Origin: Drechmeria coniospora
Taxonomy: Eukaryota > Ascomycota > Sordariomycetes > Hypocreales > Ophiocordycipitaceae
Assembly (NCBI RefSeq): GCF_001625195.1
Contig: NC_054389.1
Location: 2,574,147-2,638,146, forward strand
Length of the DNA stretch: 64,000 bases
Reading direction: 5' to 3'
The notes under the pieces were generated by a model. The model was not told the DNA's origin, did no database searches, and saw only the letters and a program-made list of their open reading frames with translations. The translations under genes were made by a program, and so were the position numbers. Position 1 is the first letter of the stretch. Every line of letters starts with the position of its first letter. Of this stretch, positions 10,801 through 24,100 are shown piece after piece.

Positions 10801-11075
10801 GGTACTCGCTTGAGGCCCTGATGCAGGCCACACTCGACGTCGAGTTTCTCGCCCAGACGCTGAGCCACTACACGACCGACCGCGCATCAGAGCTACAGAG
10901 CCAAATTTATCAAGAGCTCGACAGCCGCACCGACAACGACGCGCGCGCGAGGCTGCAGAATGAGCTGCCTGAGATGCGTAGCATGCTCAAGAAGTTACGT
11001 GATGCGAGCAAGAACGAGTTTGCATGCTTCAAGAGGCCGAAGCGACAGGCCCAGACCAAGACAGACGCCTCGTGA
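7891..11075 (+). CDS. SEC5: Exocyst complex component Sec5
   Basis: Sec5 is a subunit of the octameric exocyst, which tethers secretory vesicles to the plasma membrane at growth sites and septa. Spliced exons are 7891-8209, 8276-10335 and 10389-11075, giving 1,021 residues, normal for filamentous fungi. Both introns (66 and 53 bp) have GT-AG ends and keep the frame. The N-terminus MADFERTILEFYQLPTPYP and the block around DVSAKAEDVWGPALGGRE are typical of fungal Sec5. A long helical region follows, and the C-terminal segment after the second intron (LLTLSNLQALR) is also characteristic. A Pro-rich linker lies near residue 575. The start is the first ATG in frame with the conserved N-terminus. 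It is convergent with the zinc-finger gene downstream. Confidence 0.93.
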
Positions 11076-11685
11076 GTGCCTTGGTGGGGAGGAAAATGAG
11101 GAAGAGGGACAAGAAACATCGCGAGGCAGGGTTTGCGTTGTATGTACAGGGTAGATTCACCGTCTGTCATGCTGCAAAGCAATAACAAGGGCCGAAAATA
11201 CAATACGGTCCAGTACCCCCATCTGCCGGCCAGCAGCAGCAGCACCTGGTACGGACCGTAAGCGGGCTTGTTGCCCATGAAATTTGCACATCAAGGTGAC
11301 CACCGCCTCGATCGTATCCTTGCTATCGACCCCGTCGTTCGTCCGTTGATGTTCACCGAGATCATACCGTTACCCACAGCTCGAAGCGGCGACCTCGAAT
11401 TCACATGGCCACCATGTAAATGTCTTCGGCTGGTCAGGCTGGGCCAACAAAAAGCAATATCAAGCCGAGGTATCATTTCGCGTTGCTCGCCGATGGATTC
11501 ATTAGCCATGAGAAGAATGAAAAAAAGATGGAAAGAGATAAGTGGCAGTGGCCTGGTGAACACGTTCATCGAGTTGGCGTAGGGAGGAGAAGGTGTGAGC
11601 AGAACATGAGCTCAAGGGAGCGCGAGTCTGCGGGCGAAAATTGGGAGCCCCTTTGGCGGGCCTCCACAGCATCATCTGCCGCTGG
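11076..11685. other. Convergent intergenic region
   Basis: This lies between the stop of SEC5 (+) and the last clear codon of the zinc-finger gene (-). The right part may hold a terminal exon of the minus-strand gene if the intron proposed in that entry is used. No other gene is supported. Confidence 0.5.
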
Positions 11686-13830
11686 TTAGCTTTTCCAGCT
11701 CGTCCATTCAAAGGGGCCACAACAAGACGGTGACGTACATTCCAAGTCCAGATTTCGAAAATAGGTGGAAATTATGACATCAGTCTCCGTCGTGGAAAGC
11801 TTGCCATCCATGGCGCGCACGGTCGGGGGAAGGGCCTTGCGGATGCCGAGGAGCATCTTCAGCAAGCCGGCAATGATGCCGCCCTGGTCGGTGAAGGCAC
11901 CTGGGTCGCGCTCGAGCGGCCATCCGGGGCGAAGGTGGTCCTGCTCCCATGCCTTGAAGGCCCACGTGGATTTCTCGACGCAGTTGAGGAAGATCATTGC
12001 CGTCAGGTAGGTGTGGAAGCCGGCCTTGGTTTTGCTGTCAACCAGAAGCCGGTCCAAGAGGTTGAGAAGGCCCCTGGACGTGCTGTTGGCTTTACGCTCG
12101 GCGGCAGCGTTGAGCTGCATGCAGATCATGCTGTAGATGTCCACGTTGTTCTCCACCTGGGCCTCCTTGACCGGCCTCGACCTTCCGTCCTCGCCGGCGA
12201 GCCTCTCGACGATGGTCCACTGCCTCTCGCGGTCGATGCACTCGACGAGGCCCCACAGCTCGAGCGCCTTGCCGAGAAGGTTATCGTCCATATCCGATGC
12301 CAGTTGGAGGGCCGTCTCGAGGGTGATGCGCATGAACCTCGACGGCTCGCGCTCGACGAAGAGGCGGAGGACGTCACGCATGTACGTCTCGACTTTGTTA
12401 GGAACATCTTCCCGGTCCTGGTTGATCATGATGACCTGGTGGTCCCTTGGTTGGGTGGCCGCATCTCCATCTCCCGCGGGCTCCAGGAGCACGGCCAGGG
12501 TGGCGAGACTGATATGATATCCGGTGTCTGGAAAATGCGACACCTCGACGGTGGAACCGACATCGGTCAGCTGGAGCTGGTCTTTGAGCAGGTTGATGCG
12601 GTTCTGGGACAAGACGACCTGAACACCGGCGGAATACAGGTCGAGTTGCTCGTGCAAGCGGGTGCGGACGCAGCCGGCCATCCAGACCCTGGGCGTGAGC
12701 ACCTTTTCGCACGTTTCGCACGGCGTGCCTTTGCTGCAGAGCTTCCGTAGAATACGACAGCGAATACAGGCCCCGAGCTTCCGAACCTCCTTAACCTCTT
12801 CACGTCGGGTCGGCGTGAACTTGGAGCGGAAATGGCGTGATCGGCCGTTCAGATTGGGGCCGCTGGTGTCCATACGGACGCCACCACGGTTCAACGGCGG
12901 CGGCACCGTAGTCGGAGGATGGTCAAAGATGATCGGTGGCGGAGCTGCGGCTGCGAGATACGTCATCTCACCCCAGGGAGGCGAGAGAGTTGCGTCGGAG
13001 TGGGAGACGTGAGGCAGAGTTGAAAGGTCCTCGGCCGTCGTAGCCAACGCCTGAGTCTCTGCCGAGGCGGGTGGCGGAGCAGCAGGAGAGGCAGTGGGAG
13101 CAGGAGCAGGAACAGAGGCGGAGGCAGCAGATCCAGCAGCAGGAGAATCGTGGTTGGCAAGCTGCGGGTCCAAAAAGGACGGGTTGAGCCGAGCAGTGGC
13201 GGCAACGGCAACGGATATGTTCGAGGGGTCTGGCGACGATTGGCTCACTGGCAGCAGCGCCTGCAACCTTTCTTCGGGCGAAAGCTCGGTGCCGGGCAAA
13301 GTATTCTTGACGGATCCCGGGGAACGATCGGTTGGTGAGATGTTGCCGTCCTTTCTCGCGTTGACCTGCACTCGGTTGTCGTAGCTCACAGGCGGGTTGT
13401 CGAGAGTGTACTGCTCGTGAAGCTGAAATCGTTCGTTGTTGGCGGCCATGGCGGCGAGCTGACCTTTCTTCTGACGGCTGTTCTCGTTTAGGTCCACCTG
13501 CCGCGATGCCTCGGCGAGCGTCTCGAGGGCACTCCATCCCTGTGGAAGCGAGGTGGGCCGGACGGATTCCCGGGCCCGAGCCTGCTGTTGGCGCTCGGCG
13601 GCGGTGCGAGCATGGGCGATGCCGTGCATCTCGAGGCATGCCCGCATGCGTTCCGAGTCGGTGATGGCAGGGCACTTCTTGGTGATGTGGGCCATGAGGC
13701 CATCGACGCGACCCTTGGGGAAGTTCTCACCGCATTGCTTGCAGGTGTGCGGGTAACGGTTGCTGTTGTCATTCAACTTTGGTCCTCGCTCAAAGTACTC
13801 GAGGATGATGGGATTCGGTTTGCGGCCCAT
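11686..13830 (-). CDS. Putative zinc-finger regulatory protein (BED/C2H2-like plus Zn2Cys6-like)
   Basis: The single open frame encodes 714 residues starting MGRKPNPIILEYFERG. Residues 30-53 form a possible zinc finger with C30, C33, H48 and C53. Near residues 355-385 is the spacing C-x2-C-x6-C-x5-C-x2-C with a further Cys about 13 residues later, as in fungal Zn(II)2Cys6 DNA-binding domains. The centre is a long Ala/Pro/Ser-rich linker, and the C-terminal third is helical. It resembles uncharacterised Pezizomycotina proteins, and a nuclear DNA-binding role is an inference. The last residues (ECTSPSCCGPFEWTSWKS) may be read-through into an intron: GTACGT near 11742 and CTAACCAG near 11690 would define one of about 55 bp and move the stop downstream. 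Treat the 3' end as uncertain. Confidence 0.7.
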   Translation of the reverse strand: MGRKPNPIILEYFERGPKLNDNSNRYPHTCKQCGENFPKGRVDGLMAHITKKCPAITDSERMRACLEMHGIAHARTAAERQQQARARESVRPTSLPQGWSALETLAEASRQVDLNENSRQKKGQLAAMAANNERFQLHEQYTLDNPPVSYDNRVQVNARKDGNISPTDRSPGSVKNTLPGTELSPEERLQALLPVSQSSPDPSNISVAVAATARLNPSFLDPQLANHDSPAAGSAASASVPAPAPTASPAAPPPASAETQALATTAEDLSTLPHVSHSDATLSPPWGEMTYLAAAAPPPIIFDHPPTTVPPPLNRGGVRMDTSGPNLNGRSRHFRSKFTPTRREEVKEVRKLGACIRCRILRKLCSKGTPCETCEKVLTPRVWMAGCVRTRLHEQLDLYSAGVQVVLSQNRINLLKDQLQLTDVGSTVEVSHFPDTGYHISLATLAVLLEPAGDGDAATQPRDHQVIMINQDREDVPNKVETYMRDVLRLFVEREPSRFMRITLETALQLASDMDDNLLGKALELWGLVECIDRERQWTIVERLAGEDGRSRPVKEAQVENNVDIYSMICMQLNAAAERKANSTSRGLLNLLDRLLVDSKTKAGFHTYLTAMIFLNCVEKSTWAFKAWEQDHLRPGWPLERDPGAFTDQGGIIAGLLKMLLGIRKALPPTVRAMDGKLSTTETDVIISTYFRNLDLECTSPSCCGPFEWTSWKS

Positions 13831-15382
13831 TGCGCGATGGCACGCTCTGGCGAAGGCGACAACGTCGTCTTTTTGCCGACTAGGACGCGGGACCGTATAA
13901 GTAGGCAGTCAGTCGATGGGGAAGGGGATAGGGTGGGCGGGTGGCAGGTGAAAGGCTTCAAAAGAGAGTGATGCTTGGGAGACTGAATTCTGCCTCTGGT
14001 GACAAACAGAATTCTCACCGCCTTAAAGGGGGGGGGGGGGGGTGCGATGTGGTGTGGTGTGTGGGTGGGTGGAGGAGGGGAGTGGCTAAGCCTGGGAGGG
14101 ATGAAGGGCCTCGGCCACGCTTAGGCTTCGGGCGGTCACTGTTGGTTAATTGTCAATGGCAGGTGGGGGCGGACGGGTGAGTGGACGGGCCGAGAGGCTG
14201 CATCGACCAATCTTAGTACTGCACGGAGTACGGAGAGTAATTACTACATGTAATAATACTGCACAGTACAGTAAGTATGTAAATAGGTACTCTCCGTGCA
14301 TGTATATTTGATTTCAGCAAAACCTGTCAACATATCAGTATGCACGCATGTGCGACAATATATGAACCTTCCGGCGGCAGTTGGACGTTCGACTGTAACC
14401 TCGAGATCGTCGACTTTCGGCCCCCACTCGGCCGCCTCACGATCTGCAGCCTGTGCTGTTCTGAGTAGGTGCAGGCCGTCGAGCAAACAACGGGGCAAGC
14501 AACCTGGAAAGGCAATCAACCGCCTGTTCATTCGGCCGTCCTTCTGCAACTCGCCTACACATACATCGACCTCCTCGTATTCGCATGCACATGGACCGAT
14601 GCGTCGAGCAATGACGGCATCCCAAGCAGTTGTCCCATCACAGGGTCGTCGTGTCTCCTGCACACGCACTCCGTACGCGTACACGTACAATGCACGATGA
14701 GCAACATATCCAGACAGGACGCCTTGCTGGATCCCGTCCAACGCGCCGAGCTTCCCCATACGATTTGCGGTGCAGCACCATTGTGCAAGGTTTGGTTGAA
14801 GAACCAGATTTATCGACCCCTGTCCTTCTGCTGCCCGACCAACCTGCCTTCGGGGTCAGTCAGAATGAAACAATGAAACTGCATGTAGTGCGGTGGAGCG
14901 TTCCTGCAGCGGTAGGGTGGTCAGACACAGACAAATCATGAGGTGTCCAGTAATTCGTGCGCCGAGGAGCCTTCGCCAGTGCTTGTGGTCGCGGGCATGT
15001 CGAGGCAGCTTGGGCGCCCATGCATCCCTTGCCTGAATGTCGCCTCTCGGACTTGGAGCGTTTCCTTGCGTATTCTTATCGATGATGATGGGCCACCCAG
15101 GAGTGTGAGCCAGGATCACGCTGGTCGAGCTGGCATGCACATCATCGTAGATGCCCAACCTGCAGTTGCAGACTTGTCCGTTCTGGTGGACTCGATACCA
15201 CAGCTGCATCAGAGCCGCAATGAGTATGTGTATGAAATATGTAAGCATATCTGCATTATAGACTAGACGTAACATAATAGCATTGCCGTCAACGCCTCGC
15301 TACGCCACCTCGCCGCCGCCTACCCTGTCATCTTCGAGGCTAGGCAACCAATGCGAGGGCTTGCTGCCAACTTCCGCAGCAC
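13831..15382. other. Intergenic region with a 15-G tract
   Basis: This is upstream of the zinc-finger gene and downstream of the TMEM184-like gene, both on the minus strand. It holds an uninterrupted run of 15 G at 14028-14042 and a small TACTCCGT-type cluster at about 14211-14300. Open frames at 14244-15275 on both strands overlap one another and have no recognisable domains, so I do not annotate them. Confidence 0.5.
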
Positions 15383-17182
15383 TTATCGATCGCCGTCCCA
15401 AACGTTTCGGAACTCGTCACTGTCGGGCACATGGTATGACCGTGTCTGCCCAGACGCTTCCGCCTCGTGCCCCACCTCTTGCACCGCCTCTTCTGCCGTA
15501 CCACCACCCCCCTCACCCTCCTCACCCACCTCATTCTGCTCTACGGCTGCCGGAGCGGGTGGCCCTTGACCGAGGCCCAGGCTGAAGGGGTCTGGTTCCG
15601 GGTGCTTGACCACCGCTTTCGCCTTCTTCTTCTTCCTCTTCTTGACAGGCACCACCGCCTGCGGCTCGACGGCGGACTCCGTCCGATTGGGGTCTGGGGC
15701 TAAGGTGGAGACGGTGGTGGAGGGCGAGCGAGGAGCAGGTGTCGCCCAAGGCGGCGAATACATGGACCGCAACGGTTCATTGGCCACGATCACGGGATAC
15801 TACGCGCTCGTTAGCTTCTGCATTTGGTCTCTTCAGTTGCTGGATGCTTGACTCACGTTCCAATCTCCGTGCTCGAGCTGCCGAGCAGATTCGAACAACT
15901 CCTCGTCACCCCTGTCCAGCTCAGGTTCGTCAAACGTCCCGTGGGCGTGCTCGTTCAACTGATCCGGCTGGGTCGAGCTCTCGCCGTCCGTCGATCGCAG
16001 CAGGGGCGCCGTTGAATTCACCTCTCCCGGCCGAGGTATCCAGTACTTGCCTTTACCGCCCCTCTCATAACGCATGCCTTCTCGCAGTCTCGCGATCCTC
16101 GACTTGGAGTCTTGATGGGCCATGACTTTATCCCCGGAGTCGAAAGCTCGGTAGCCGTAGCCGCTGCCCCGAAACGTTTGCTTCGTGTCCTCGATCAAGT
16201 CTCGAGCGCCAAAGGCGTCCCTCAAAGCGTAGTTGAGCGGCATGCGCGCCGAAAGGACCCTGTTGTCGGCAAAATCGTGCCACGAGAACGCGTACCAATG
16301 AGCGACGGCAAAAGCAGGCATCTCCACGCAGATCAGCGCGTCTTGTATCGCCGCCGCGAGATTGTCTCTCGTGTAGCCCTCGACGTCGTCCGGGATGGCC
16401 CCGGTCCAGACGAGAATCGAGAGGAAGAATCCCTGCCAGTAGGAGGCAAAGATGATGAGCTTGATGCACAGAAACTTGGGCACTGGCCGGAAAGGCTTCA
16501 GGTCGTGGTGCATGCAGACCCAGAACAAGCCCAGCGAGTACAGGCAGACAGACACGCTGACGTTGTAGATGATGCCGCTCCAGAGGTAGCCGGACGTCGC
16601 CCCGATGAAACCCTCCTGGTAGGTGCCGGTAGCCTTCATGATGATGGCCGCAAGGGCGAGGATAGGCTTCAGCCAGGCATACTGCAGGATGCCGCGCTTT
16701 ATCCAGAGGAATGTGTAAGGGTCCGAGATGTCGACCTTGCGGCAGACGTGATTCATCGGCCACAGATGATGGACGGGAGCTCGCCCATGCGTCATGATGA
16801 TCAATGATCGCTCTCCACCAACGTAGTTTATGAGCAGTTGGAAAAATGTATAAATCGTAAACGCCTCGTAGATGTCACGGATCGGGTCGAGAAACGCGGC
16901 CGTCGTCAACGACACCATGCTGGTCCAGGACGAAATCGAATAGATGGGCACCATGAGCAGGATGCGGATCACGTATCGCTGCAGCAGCGGCTTGCGATAA
17001 TTCTTAGCCTGGAGCCATATCGAACTATGCCGTCATCGTGCGTTAGCCGACTTGCCGAAGCTATGTGCGAGGACGGCCATGACAACATACACGACGGACA
17101 ATAACGTTGCCGCGAGGGAAGCGACTCCGGCTACCACAGTCGTGGCAAATGTAAGCTTCTGGCCCGTCCCACCGTCGGACAT
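15383..17182 (-). CDS. TMEM184/DUF300 (Solute_trans_a) seven-transmembrane protein
   Basis: Exons are 17091-17182, 15857-17024 and 15383-15799, giving 558 residues. The introns (66 and 57 bp) have GT-AG ends and CTAAC branch sites, and the frame holds across both. The protein begins MSDGGTGQKLTFATT. It has multiple hydrophobic segments through about residue 280 and the family block SIWLQAKNYRKPLLQRYVIR at the first splice. The soluble tail is charged, with a Lys-rich stretch (KKRKKKKAK) and an acidic Gly/Glu region. The family (PF03619) includes OST-alpha and vertebrate TMEM184. The fungal members are vacuolar or endomembrane proteins of uncertain transport role. It is divergent from CSF1, with about 1 kb between the two starts. 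Confidence 0.85.
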
Positions 17183-18183
17183 GATCGTCACTCGTGCCCG
17201 CACGCGGTAGTTGGGACAAAAAGAGGGAGTGAGGCGACTCGAGATGAAGCTCGTCTTGGTGATCTAAATCATGGCTGGAGAAATCAACCAGTTCGTGAGA
17301 TAGGCGAGGGTGTTGCAATGGTTCTATGATGAAGACCCCCAAATGCTGGAGGCACAGCTACCATCAGGGATGCAGGCTGTTGGCTTTCGCGTGAGTTGAC
17401 GCTCGCATGCACAGCACCCGTTGTGACGTGACCTGGAGCTGGTGCGGCGGATGGTGGTTGAATTCGCGTCCAGATGTGCAATTGTACGGTAATACTCCGT
17501 ACTCCGTACTGCATACCTAGGTAAGTAAGTACTTACGAATAGGTACCAACTCGGACGGAGCCCAACAAGTACGGAGAGGAGTTAGTATTAGGAGTTAGTA
17601 AGAACCTAGATGTACATATCAGTACCTACTTCTACCATACTCTTCTACTCTCTTAGCGGGGTAAAGTGCTAGCACTCCGTACTTTAGTGTATAGCATGTA
17701 CCTATATAATACGTACATGTACTCCGTGCTAATGAGCAGCATTATTCCTGTAACTTGCACACCACAGTTAGTACAATGGCTATGGCAGCGCCCTGCCCCA
17801 CCCCTTGGATGATAGAACGGCTATCGGGGCGGAACATCATGTGCGCCGTCATCAATGCACTCACAACGCAGGGGAGGCACGCTCGGTGCGAGGTGGGGCT
17901 GCGATCCAGCACGCACTCGTGCCTGGCCCCTTATGCAAGCTGGAGTACCTGCCAAGGACGTCGCGATGAGGAAAAAGATCTTGGAACATATTCCGTTCAG
18001 GGCCAATATTTCCACCTTCAAACCATACAAATGATGCTGCTCGTGACAACGCGTTCGATTGGCTGCATCAACTGCTCTCCCCTGTGGCCACAATCCCCGA
18101 ATATCTAGGAGCCTCTCAATCATGCTCTCTCCGCGTGTTCGGGCCTGGGGACCTGCGAAGCTGTCACCGCGTCGGATCGCATC
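17183..18183. promoter_or_regulatory. Shared divergent upstream region of the TMEM184-like gene and CSF1
   Basis: About 1 kb separates the two start codons. The middle (about 17490-17730) is an AT-rich cluster of TACTCCGTAC, AGTACTTAC and GTACATG motifs like those in other intergenic arrays. No core promoter element is identified with confidence. The minus-strand open frame at 17821-18237 overlaps the CSF1 start and is not supported. Confidence 0.45.
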
Positions 18184-21100
18184 ATGATGGATCCCGGAGG
18201 CACCAACCCCGGTTTCAACTTGCAAGTCTTTATCCACACGTATGTTATGACGACGCTGGCTAACGATTCTGCCTCCTCTTCAGCACCTTCATCATCTACC
18301 TCATCATTTGTGGACTCCTGACCATCTTCTTCCTGCTCTACTTCAACAGACTCTTCGGGTCCATTGTCTCATACGTCATCAGGACGTACACCTGGCACCG
18401 GTACCGTATATATATTGACATTAGGGCTCTTCAAATCTCTCTTCTTGGAGGCCGAGTCTTCTTTACTGGTCTGCGCTACCATGGTTTCAACGAGACATTC
18501 CTCGTTCAGCATGGCGACATCACATGGCGCTACTGGCTTCGGCGAGTTCGAGAATCCGACATACGGATTTCCAGAAGCGCGACGGAAGTCGCGAGCGCTG
18601 ACCGCGAAAAGAACGATTCCCTTCCCTGCAGAATCAACGTTAAGCTCGTTGGTCTGGAGTGGTTTGTATACAACCGCAGTCCGGCCTACGAATCCATCCT
18701 CGCCAACCTCGTTGCTGGTCATTCTCCCGCATCCCCCCATTCCAGCAATCTCTTTGATGAAAAAGACGGGGTAGAGAGTAAGCATGCGGAGACGCAAACA
18801 CCCAACGCACCAGCCGACGCGTCCTCCTCTCCAGGCAATCAAAGCCGCCGCCGCCAAACCTCAGCGCAGACGAAGACGAGCCACAATTCCGGCCCCGGCC
18901 CCGTCGAGGCGCACTCCAGAACCAATTCAAGCAGCGTGGGTGCTGAAGACCAGGACAAGAGCGCAGCCTTACCATTCTTCCTGCAACTGCTACCCATCCA
19001 TGTCGAATGCACGAAGCCGGCTCTCGTGATGGGCAACGACAACACCAAGGCGATCCTGATTGTCAAGGCAAATACGGCCAATGTGGACGTCGATGCTTCT
19101 GAGTCGAAGACCTGCGATCGCTATATGCAGATGTTCAAGGTGCAGCTGAATCGTGCCGTGATCGAAATGAAGGAAAATGACGCCTTTAAAGAGGATCAAG
19201 ATTCTCGGGCAACGAGGCAGCGAGAGGATGCCCAGGCGTCTGAACCACCGCCGCAAAGGTCGTTTCTCCGGCGCTATCGGCGCAAGGCTATCAGTTCTCT
19301 ACGAAACATGGTGCCTTATTGGCGACGCTCCGTCGAGTCATTCTCGGCCGATTCTCGAGGATTCTTCGGAACCGGTCCGTCAACGATCCCAGCATCAGGC
19401 CAATGGCAAGGCTTGTCCAGGTATCTCGACGACCAGTATCTCGACGACAAATCACGATGGGCTTCGGCCGAGTACGCGGCTGTGCCCACGATACTGGATT
19501 CTCCAGAGGCTACCCTGACCTTGTACTGGGACGCCGTGAGCCGCGTCACGGAGCAAGCCGCTGTGACCCGCCTCAGCAGCTCATCCAACAATGTCAACGG
19601 CAGTACTCCACCCGCCTGGGGAATTAACGTTTCTGTCAAAGGTGGGACAATGAATTACGGGCCTTGGGCAGACCGTCAACGAGCTGATCTGCAGCGCGTG
19701 TTTTTTCCCTCAATTGCCAAGGATGCCTCCCCGGCGGTGGCCCTTCCGGCTGGCGCGTGGAGAGTTGCTACCCAATTCAAAATGCTGGTCGAACTGGAAG
19801 ATGCCATCACTCTTCGCATCCCGATTCGAGAACAGTCTAGGAACTGGCGTTGGCGCGGCAAGGAGCCACCGATACGACACTTGGAAGGCCTGACCAAACG
19901 AAGGCAGAGGAATAAGTCCAAGAAAAACAGCAAAGGGGAGGGCTCATCGGCGCGTCCTGCCGGTTGGCTCGAGATCAAAGTGCCGGCCAACGCAACGGTG
20001 GCTTACACGATGGACATGCTCGCCAAACCGTCCGGTTACGAGAACCACTTGGACATCGACCTGCCCAGTACGGAACTTTGGAGCAGTGTCAACCACGACA
20101 TACTCTGGAAGTCCGGCCCGCAGCGAATATCATGCGATCTCTCCAACCCTCTTCCCTGGAACACGCTTCGCAGCTGGCACTTCACCGTAGACTGTGACGA
20201 TATGAAGCTGTATCTGCTACGGGACCACGTCTTCCTTCTCACCGACCTGGTAGACGACTGGGCGAGCGGGCCGCCTTCAGAATATCTCGTCTTTACCCCC
20301 TACAAGTATTACCTTCACCTCAACCTCCGACGAGTGCAGCTATTCGTTAATGTGAACGACGAGAACATCATCGACAAACCGACAGCCCTAGATGACAACG
20401 CGTATCTAATACTAGCCACCCCTCTCCTCAATACCGAGTTAACTATCCCCCTCGACCAATTTCGGCCAAACAAGACCACAATCCCTTTTGATATCCGAAC
20501 GAACAACGTCGAGTTGAGTCTGCACACACCTCAGTCCAGCACTCATGCCGCTTTTCTCTCATCCAATGAACTTGGATACGCGGAGGCACTCGTCGTCTCC
20601 GGAAGCTACCAGTATAACTCGACAACTTCGCCCGCAAACACCGATACCTTGGTTGTCAAGGTCCATGGCCAATCCCCATACGCTTATCTCTACGGCTTTG
20701 TCATCAGGTATCTCCTTCTACTCAAAGACAACTATTTTGGAGACCACGTCCACTTCAAGACCCTGGATGAGTACCAGGACCAGCTTCAGGCGAAGGAGCA
20801 GGGTACCAAGTCATCTCCTGGCCCTCCGAGCAAGAAATCAAATGATCTCGACATCATTCTGGCCCTCAAGGTAGATGATCCCCGGATCATGTTGCCAATC
20901 AACCTGTATTCGGCTGGTCGATACGTTCAATGCGAGTTGGCCAGCGTGTCGATTGACCTTCGTTTCACCAACTACTACATGGACATGGAGCTCGACGTGA
21001 GTCCACTGAGCTTGTCCATTGGCAATCACGGGAACACATTGGAGTCTCCAAGCTTATCCTACTCCAACACGCAACTGTTCATCGACGGCGTCCGTGTCTC

Positions 21101-24100
21101 TGGACACCGTGCGTTTGGCCTTCCACCTTCCGAGCCGACGTATCTTTGCAACTGGGACGTTGCCGTGGGGGACATTGACGGTGAATGCACCCCTGACTTT
21201 CTTGCCTCTCTAGCCAAAGGTGGGGCAGCTTTCGCGTTTACGTTTGACGATGTGGAAAACGCCTTGGTGCCGTACTCATCTCTCGTCTTCTACGATATCA
21301 CCTTTGTGCACCTGTCGGTGAACTGTGTTAATCTCCGGGTCCACATTGACGAGGCCGCGTTTTTGCTTTCCACGGGGCCCATCAGTGTGAATAGCAACGA
21401 CTGGGCACGCTCACATTACTCTAAGAAGGCAGTCGTTACCATCCCTGGCATAGAAATATCCTGCGTGGATGCCGAGTCGGCTTCTAGACACAAGTCGTTG
21501 CACCAGCATCCCGTCAAGACGATGGCTTTCTTCAAAACGGACATCCATTTGACGACAATCGGGAGGAAGTTTGGTTTCACGCAGGAACGCAAGGTCCAAC
21601 AAGACTTGGTGCGCCGTGAAGATCAACGAACGAGCCGAATACCATTCTTACTCCTCGAGGGACTGCACGACGATTTTGTGCCGGATTTGTTTGACCCTCC
21701 CGCACAATGCTCACCGCTGCCTCTTCCTTACCCGGTTCTGGATGTTGACAATGAGAAACGATCCTACCAAGGCTCTTCTGCTCCGCAGCGTTCGCAAGGC
21801 TTGAAAAGTCAGAGATCATTTCTGTCTCTATCTGGTTCCAGCGGTAGTAGTGTTCTCAGCCGTCAAAACCGTCCTGAGGGTCGTGCGAAATCGAAAGGCT
21901 TGCTGACAACTGATGAACTCAACGCCAGCTCTCCATATGATCGCATGAACGACTCGGCGTCATCTAATCACCAGTCTGCATCTCGAATGGAGATGGGAGA
22001 ACCCAGCGTGAAGGATGTTCACGACCACAATTCCGTCGCGTTTTCGAGCCAATACTTTGCCCCTCATTTCCCCCTGAGGGATGTCCAGCCAGACACGAGA
22101 GACGCCGCGTTTCCAAATGAACGTGAAGTATCATATGATGAAATCTTCCAACAGGCAACGGCCGACCTGGACGACATTGACCCGCAAGATCTCAGTGAGG
22201 ATCATGCTCATTCAAGTGTCCTGGTCGAATTCCCAACCGGTTTATCCGCTTTGGTTAATCCAGAGGCGGTTCGGTATGCCACTTCACTTCTGTCAGAGCT
22301 GCAGCCGAGTGAACCGGACGACATCCTGGACGCTCTTCAGATAAGCTCAATTAACGAGGTTTTTGGTGCCAGAAAGCAGGAGCATGTACGCGGAAAGATT
22401 CTGGACCTGCTCGTCAGATTGCCGCATGCAAATGTTCGCTTCCTGAACTCTTCTTCTTCGGACACTCCGGATGATACCGAGGAGGAAGAGGATCAGTATA
22501 GTGTACTGTTGTCTGGAATGGCCGTGCTAACCCGAACTGTCAGCGAGTGTATCGAACCAACGAGCTCGAGAACTTCATTGCATTTTCGTCTGGATTCTGC
22601 CGAAGTATCTGCTTCTGAGCGGCCAACTTCACTGCACCGAACCCAAGCAGCCGTCATGCTCGAAATCGAAAGTGTCGTGGCGTCTCTCGGTACGAAGGAC
22701 ATCATGTATATCGATGCCGATGTAGGGTCTATTGTAGGGAGCACTGCGTCGGGGAAGGTTGAATACCTCGCTTCCCTTATACACAGGACGGGAAGCGCCG
22801 CATCTGACCTCGAGCGTCTCCTGGTCAATACAACATCTCGCCACAGCGCCCGCGTCAAGTACCTGACATACCACCTCTTGGAGGAAGGCCAGTCGACAAA
22901 CGATCCTTCATTTCTGATTCGGCCATCCGCGGTTCTCAGATCCGCGCGTCGGCATCTGCGAACAGTCGACTCTTGGAAGATGATTATGCGGCTTCGTCAG
23001 ATCTGGGCAACCATGGCAAGCGAACCCCGTTCGCAGCTACTCGCGGATTGTAGGGGGACGTCATCGGCCATCCCCCCTCATACCCCTGAGCTAGTGATAG
23101 CTGCTTTCCAAAGGTGGCGCAGCTGGGATCTGGAAGACGCCCAGAGTTCGGTATTGCTGAAAAATATATTCGGCCGTATGCCAGGTGCCGAGTCGAATGC
23201 GAAGGAGTATCCGCTACTAGGTGCCTGCCGACTAGGCCAGATGCGCTTTGTGCTAGATCCCGGGCCGAAGCAGAACAATATCGGATTCACTGACGTCAAT
23301 ATCAGAATTGAAAAGACGGTGGAAAGGGCCAACAGCACTCTCCCCGAAGTGCCAGCTTTCAAGGGGCCGCTCACTGTTGTGAATCTATGCTGCAGTGATG
23401 CTGCGATTCACTTGAACTGGGAGCTTTGCGAGTTGGCGGATGATGTCCTGGCATTGTACAACCAAAACAAGGCTCAACATCTTGGCGAGCCAAAGACAGT
23501 GAAGCTGCCGGACCAGCCTCGTGAAAGGACCCTCTCCGCGATTCACGTGGTACTTGAGGTGGTGAAAGGGTCTCTCGATGTGGAAACGGTAAACCTTGCA
23601 TCGAAAACACTAGGTGATGGGATAAAGGCATCGATTTTGACGTACAACACGACGGAACAAAATGCAGAATTTGCGAGCTTGGTGCTGAATTGCAACGCAG
23701 TCACATCAAGATTGCATAGCCAAGCTGACCTCCTTGGCATGTTCCAGCTGCGGCAGCCAAGTGTCTTCCTCTCACATGAGTTGGAAGTGACCGACAACGT
23801 GCCGCTTCGCACGATAAAGGCAACAGCGAGCAGCCAAGGCATGGTGCTTGCCGTAAAACAGGACCTCATTGTGCTCTTGGAAGTCCTTGATCGTCTCGTC
23901 TTGGACGAGGCTGCTCAGTTGCATCGCCTGCTAGCCCAGCTCCCGGAGACACCAAGGGATTCCGGTACAGCCAAAGTGGTTGACCGCCTGTCCAAAGTGA
24001 GGATCAACGCAGCCGTATTCCTGGACGGATATTCCATCACCATCCCGCTTTTGGAGTCTCTGACGTACAAGATCACGGGCGTTGTTGCCCGGGTGTCGTG

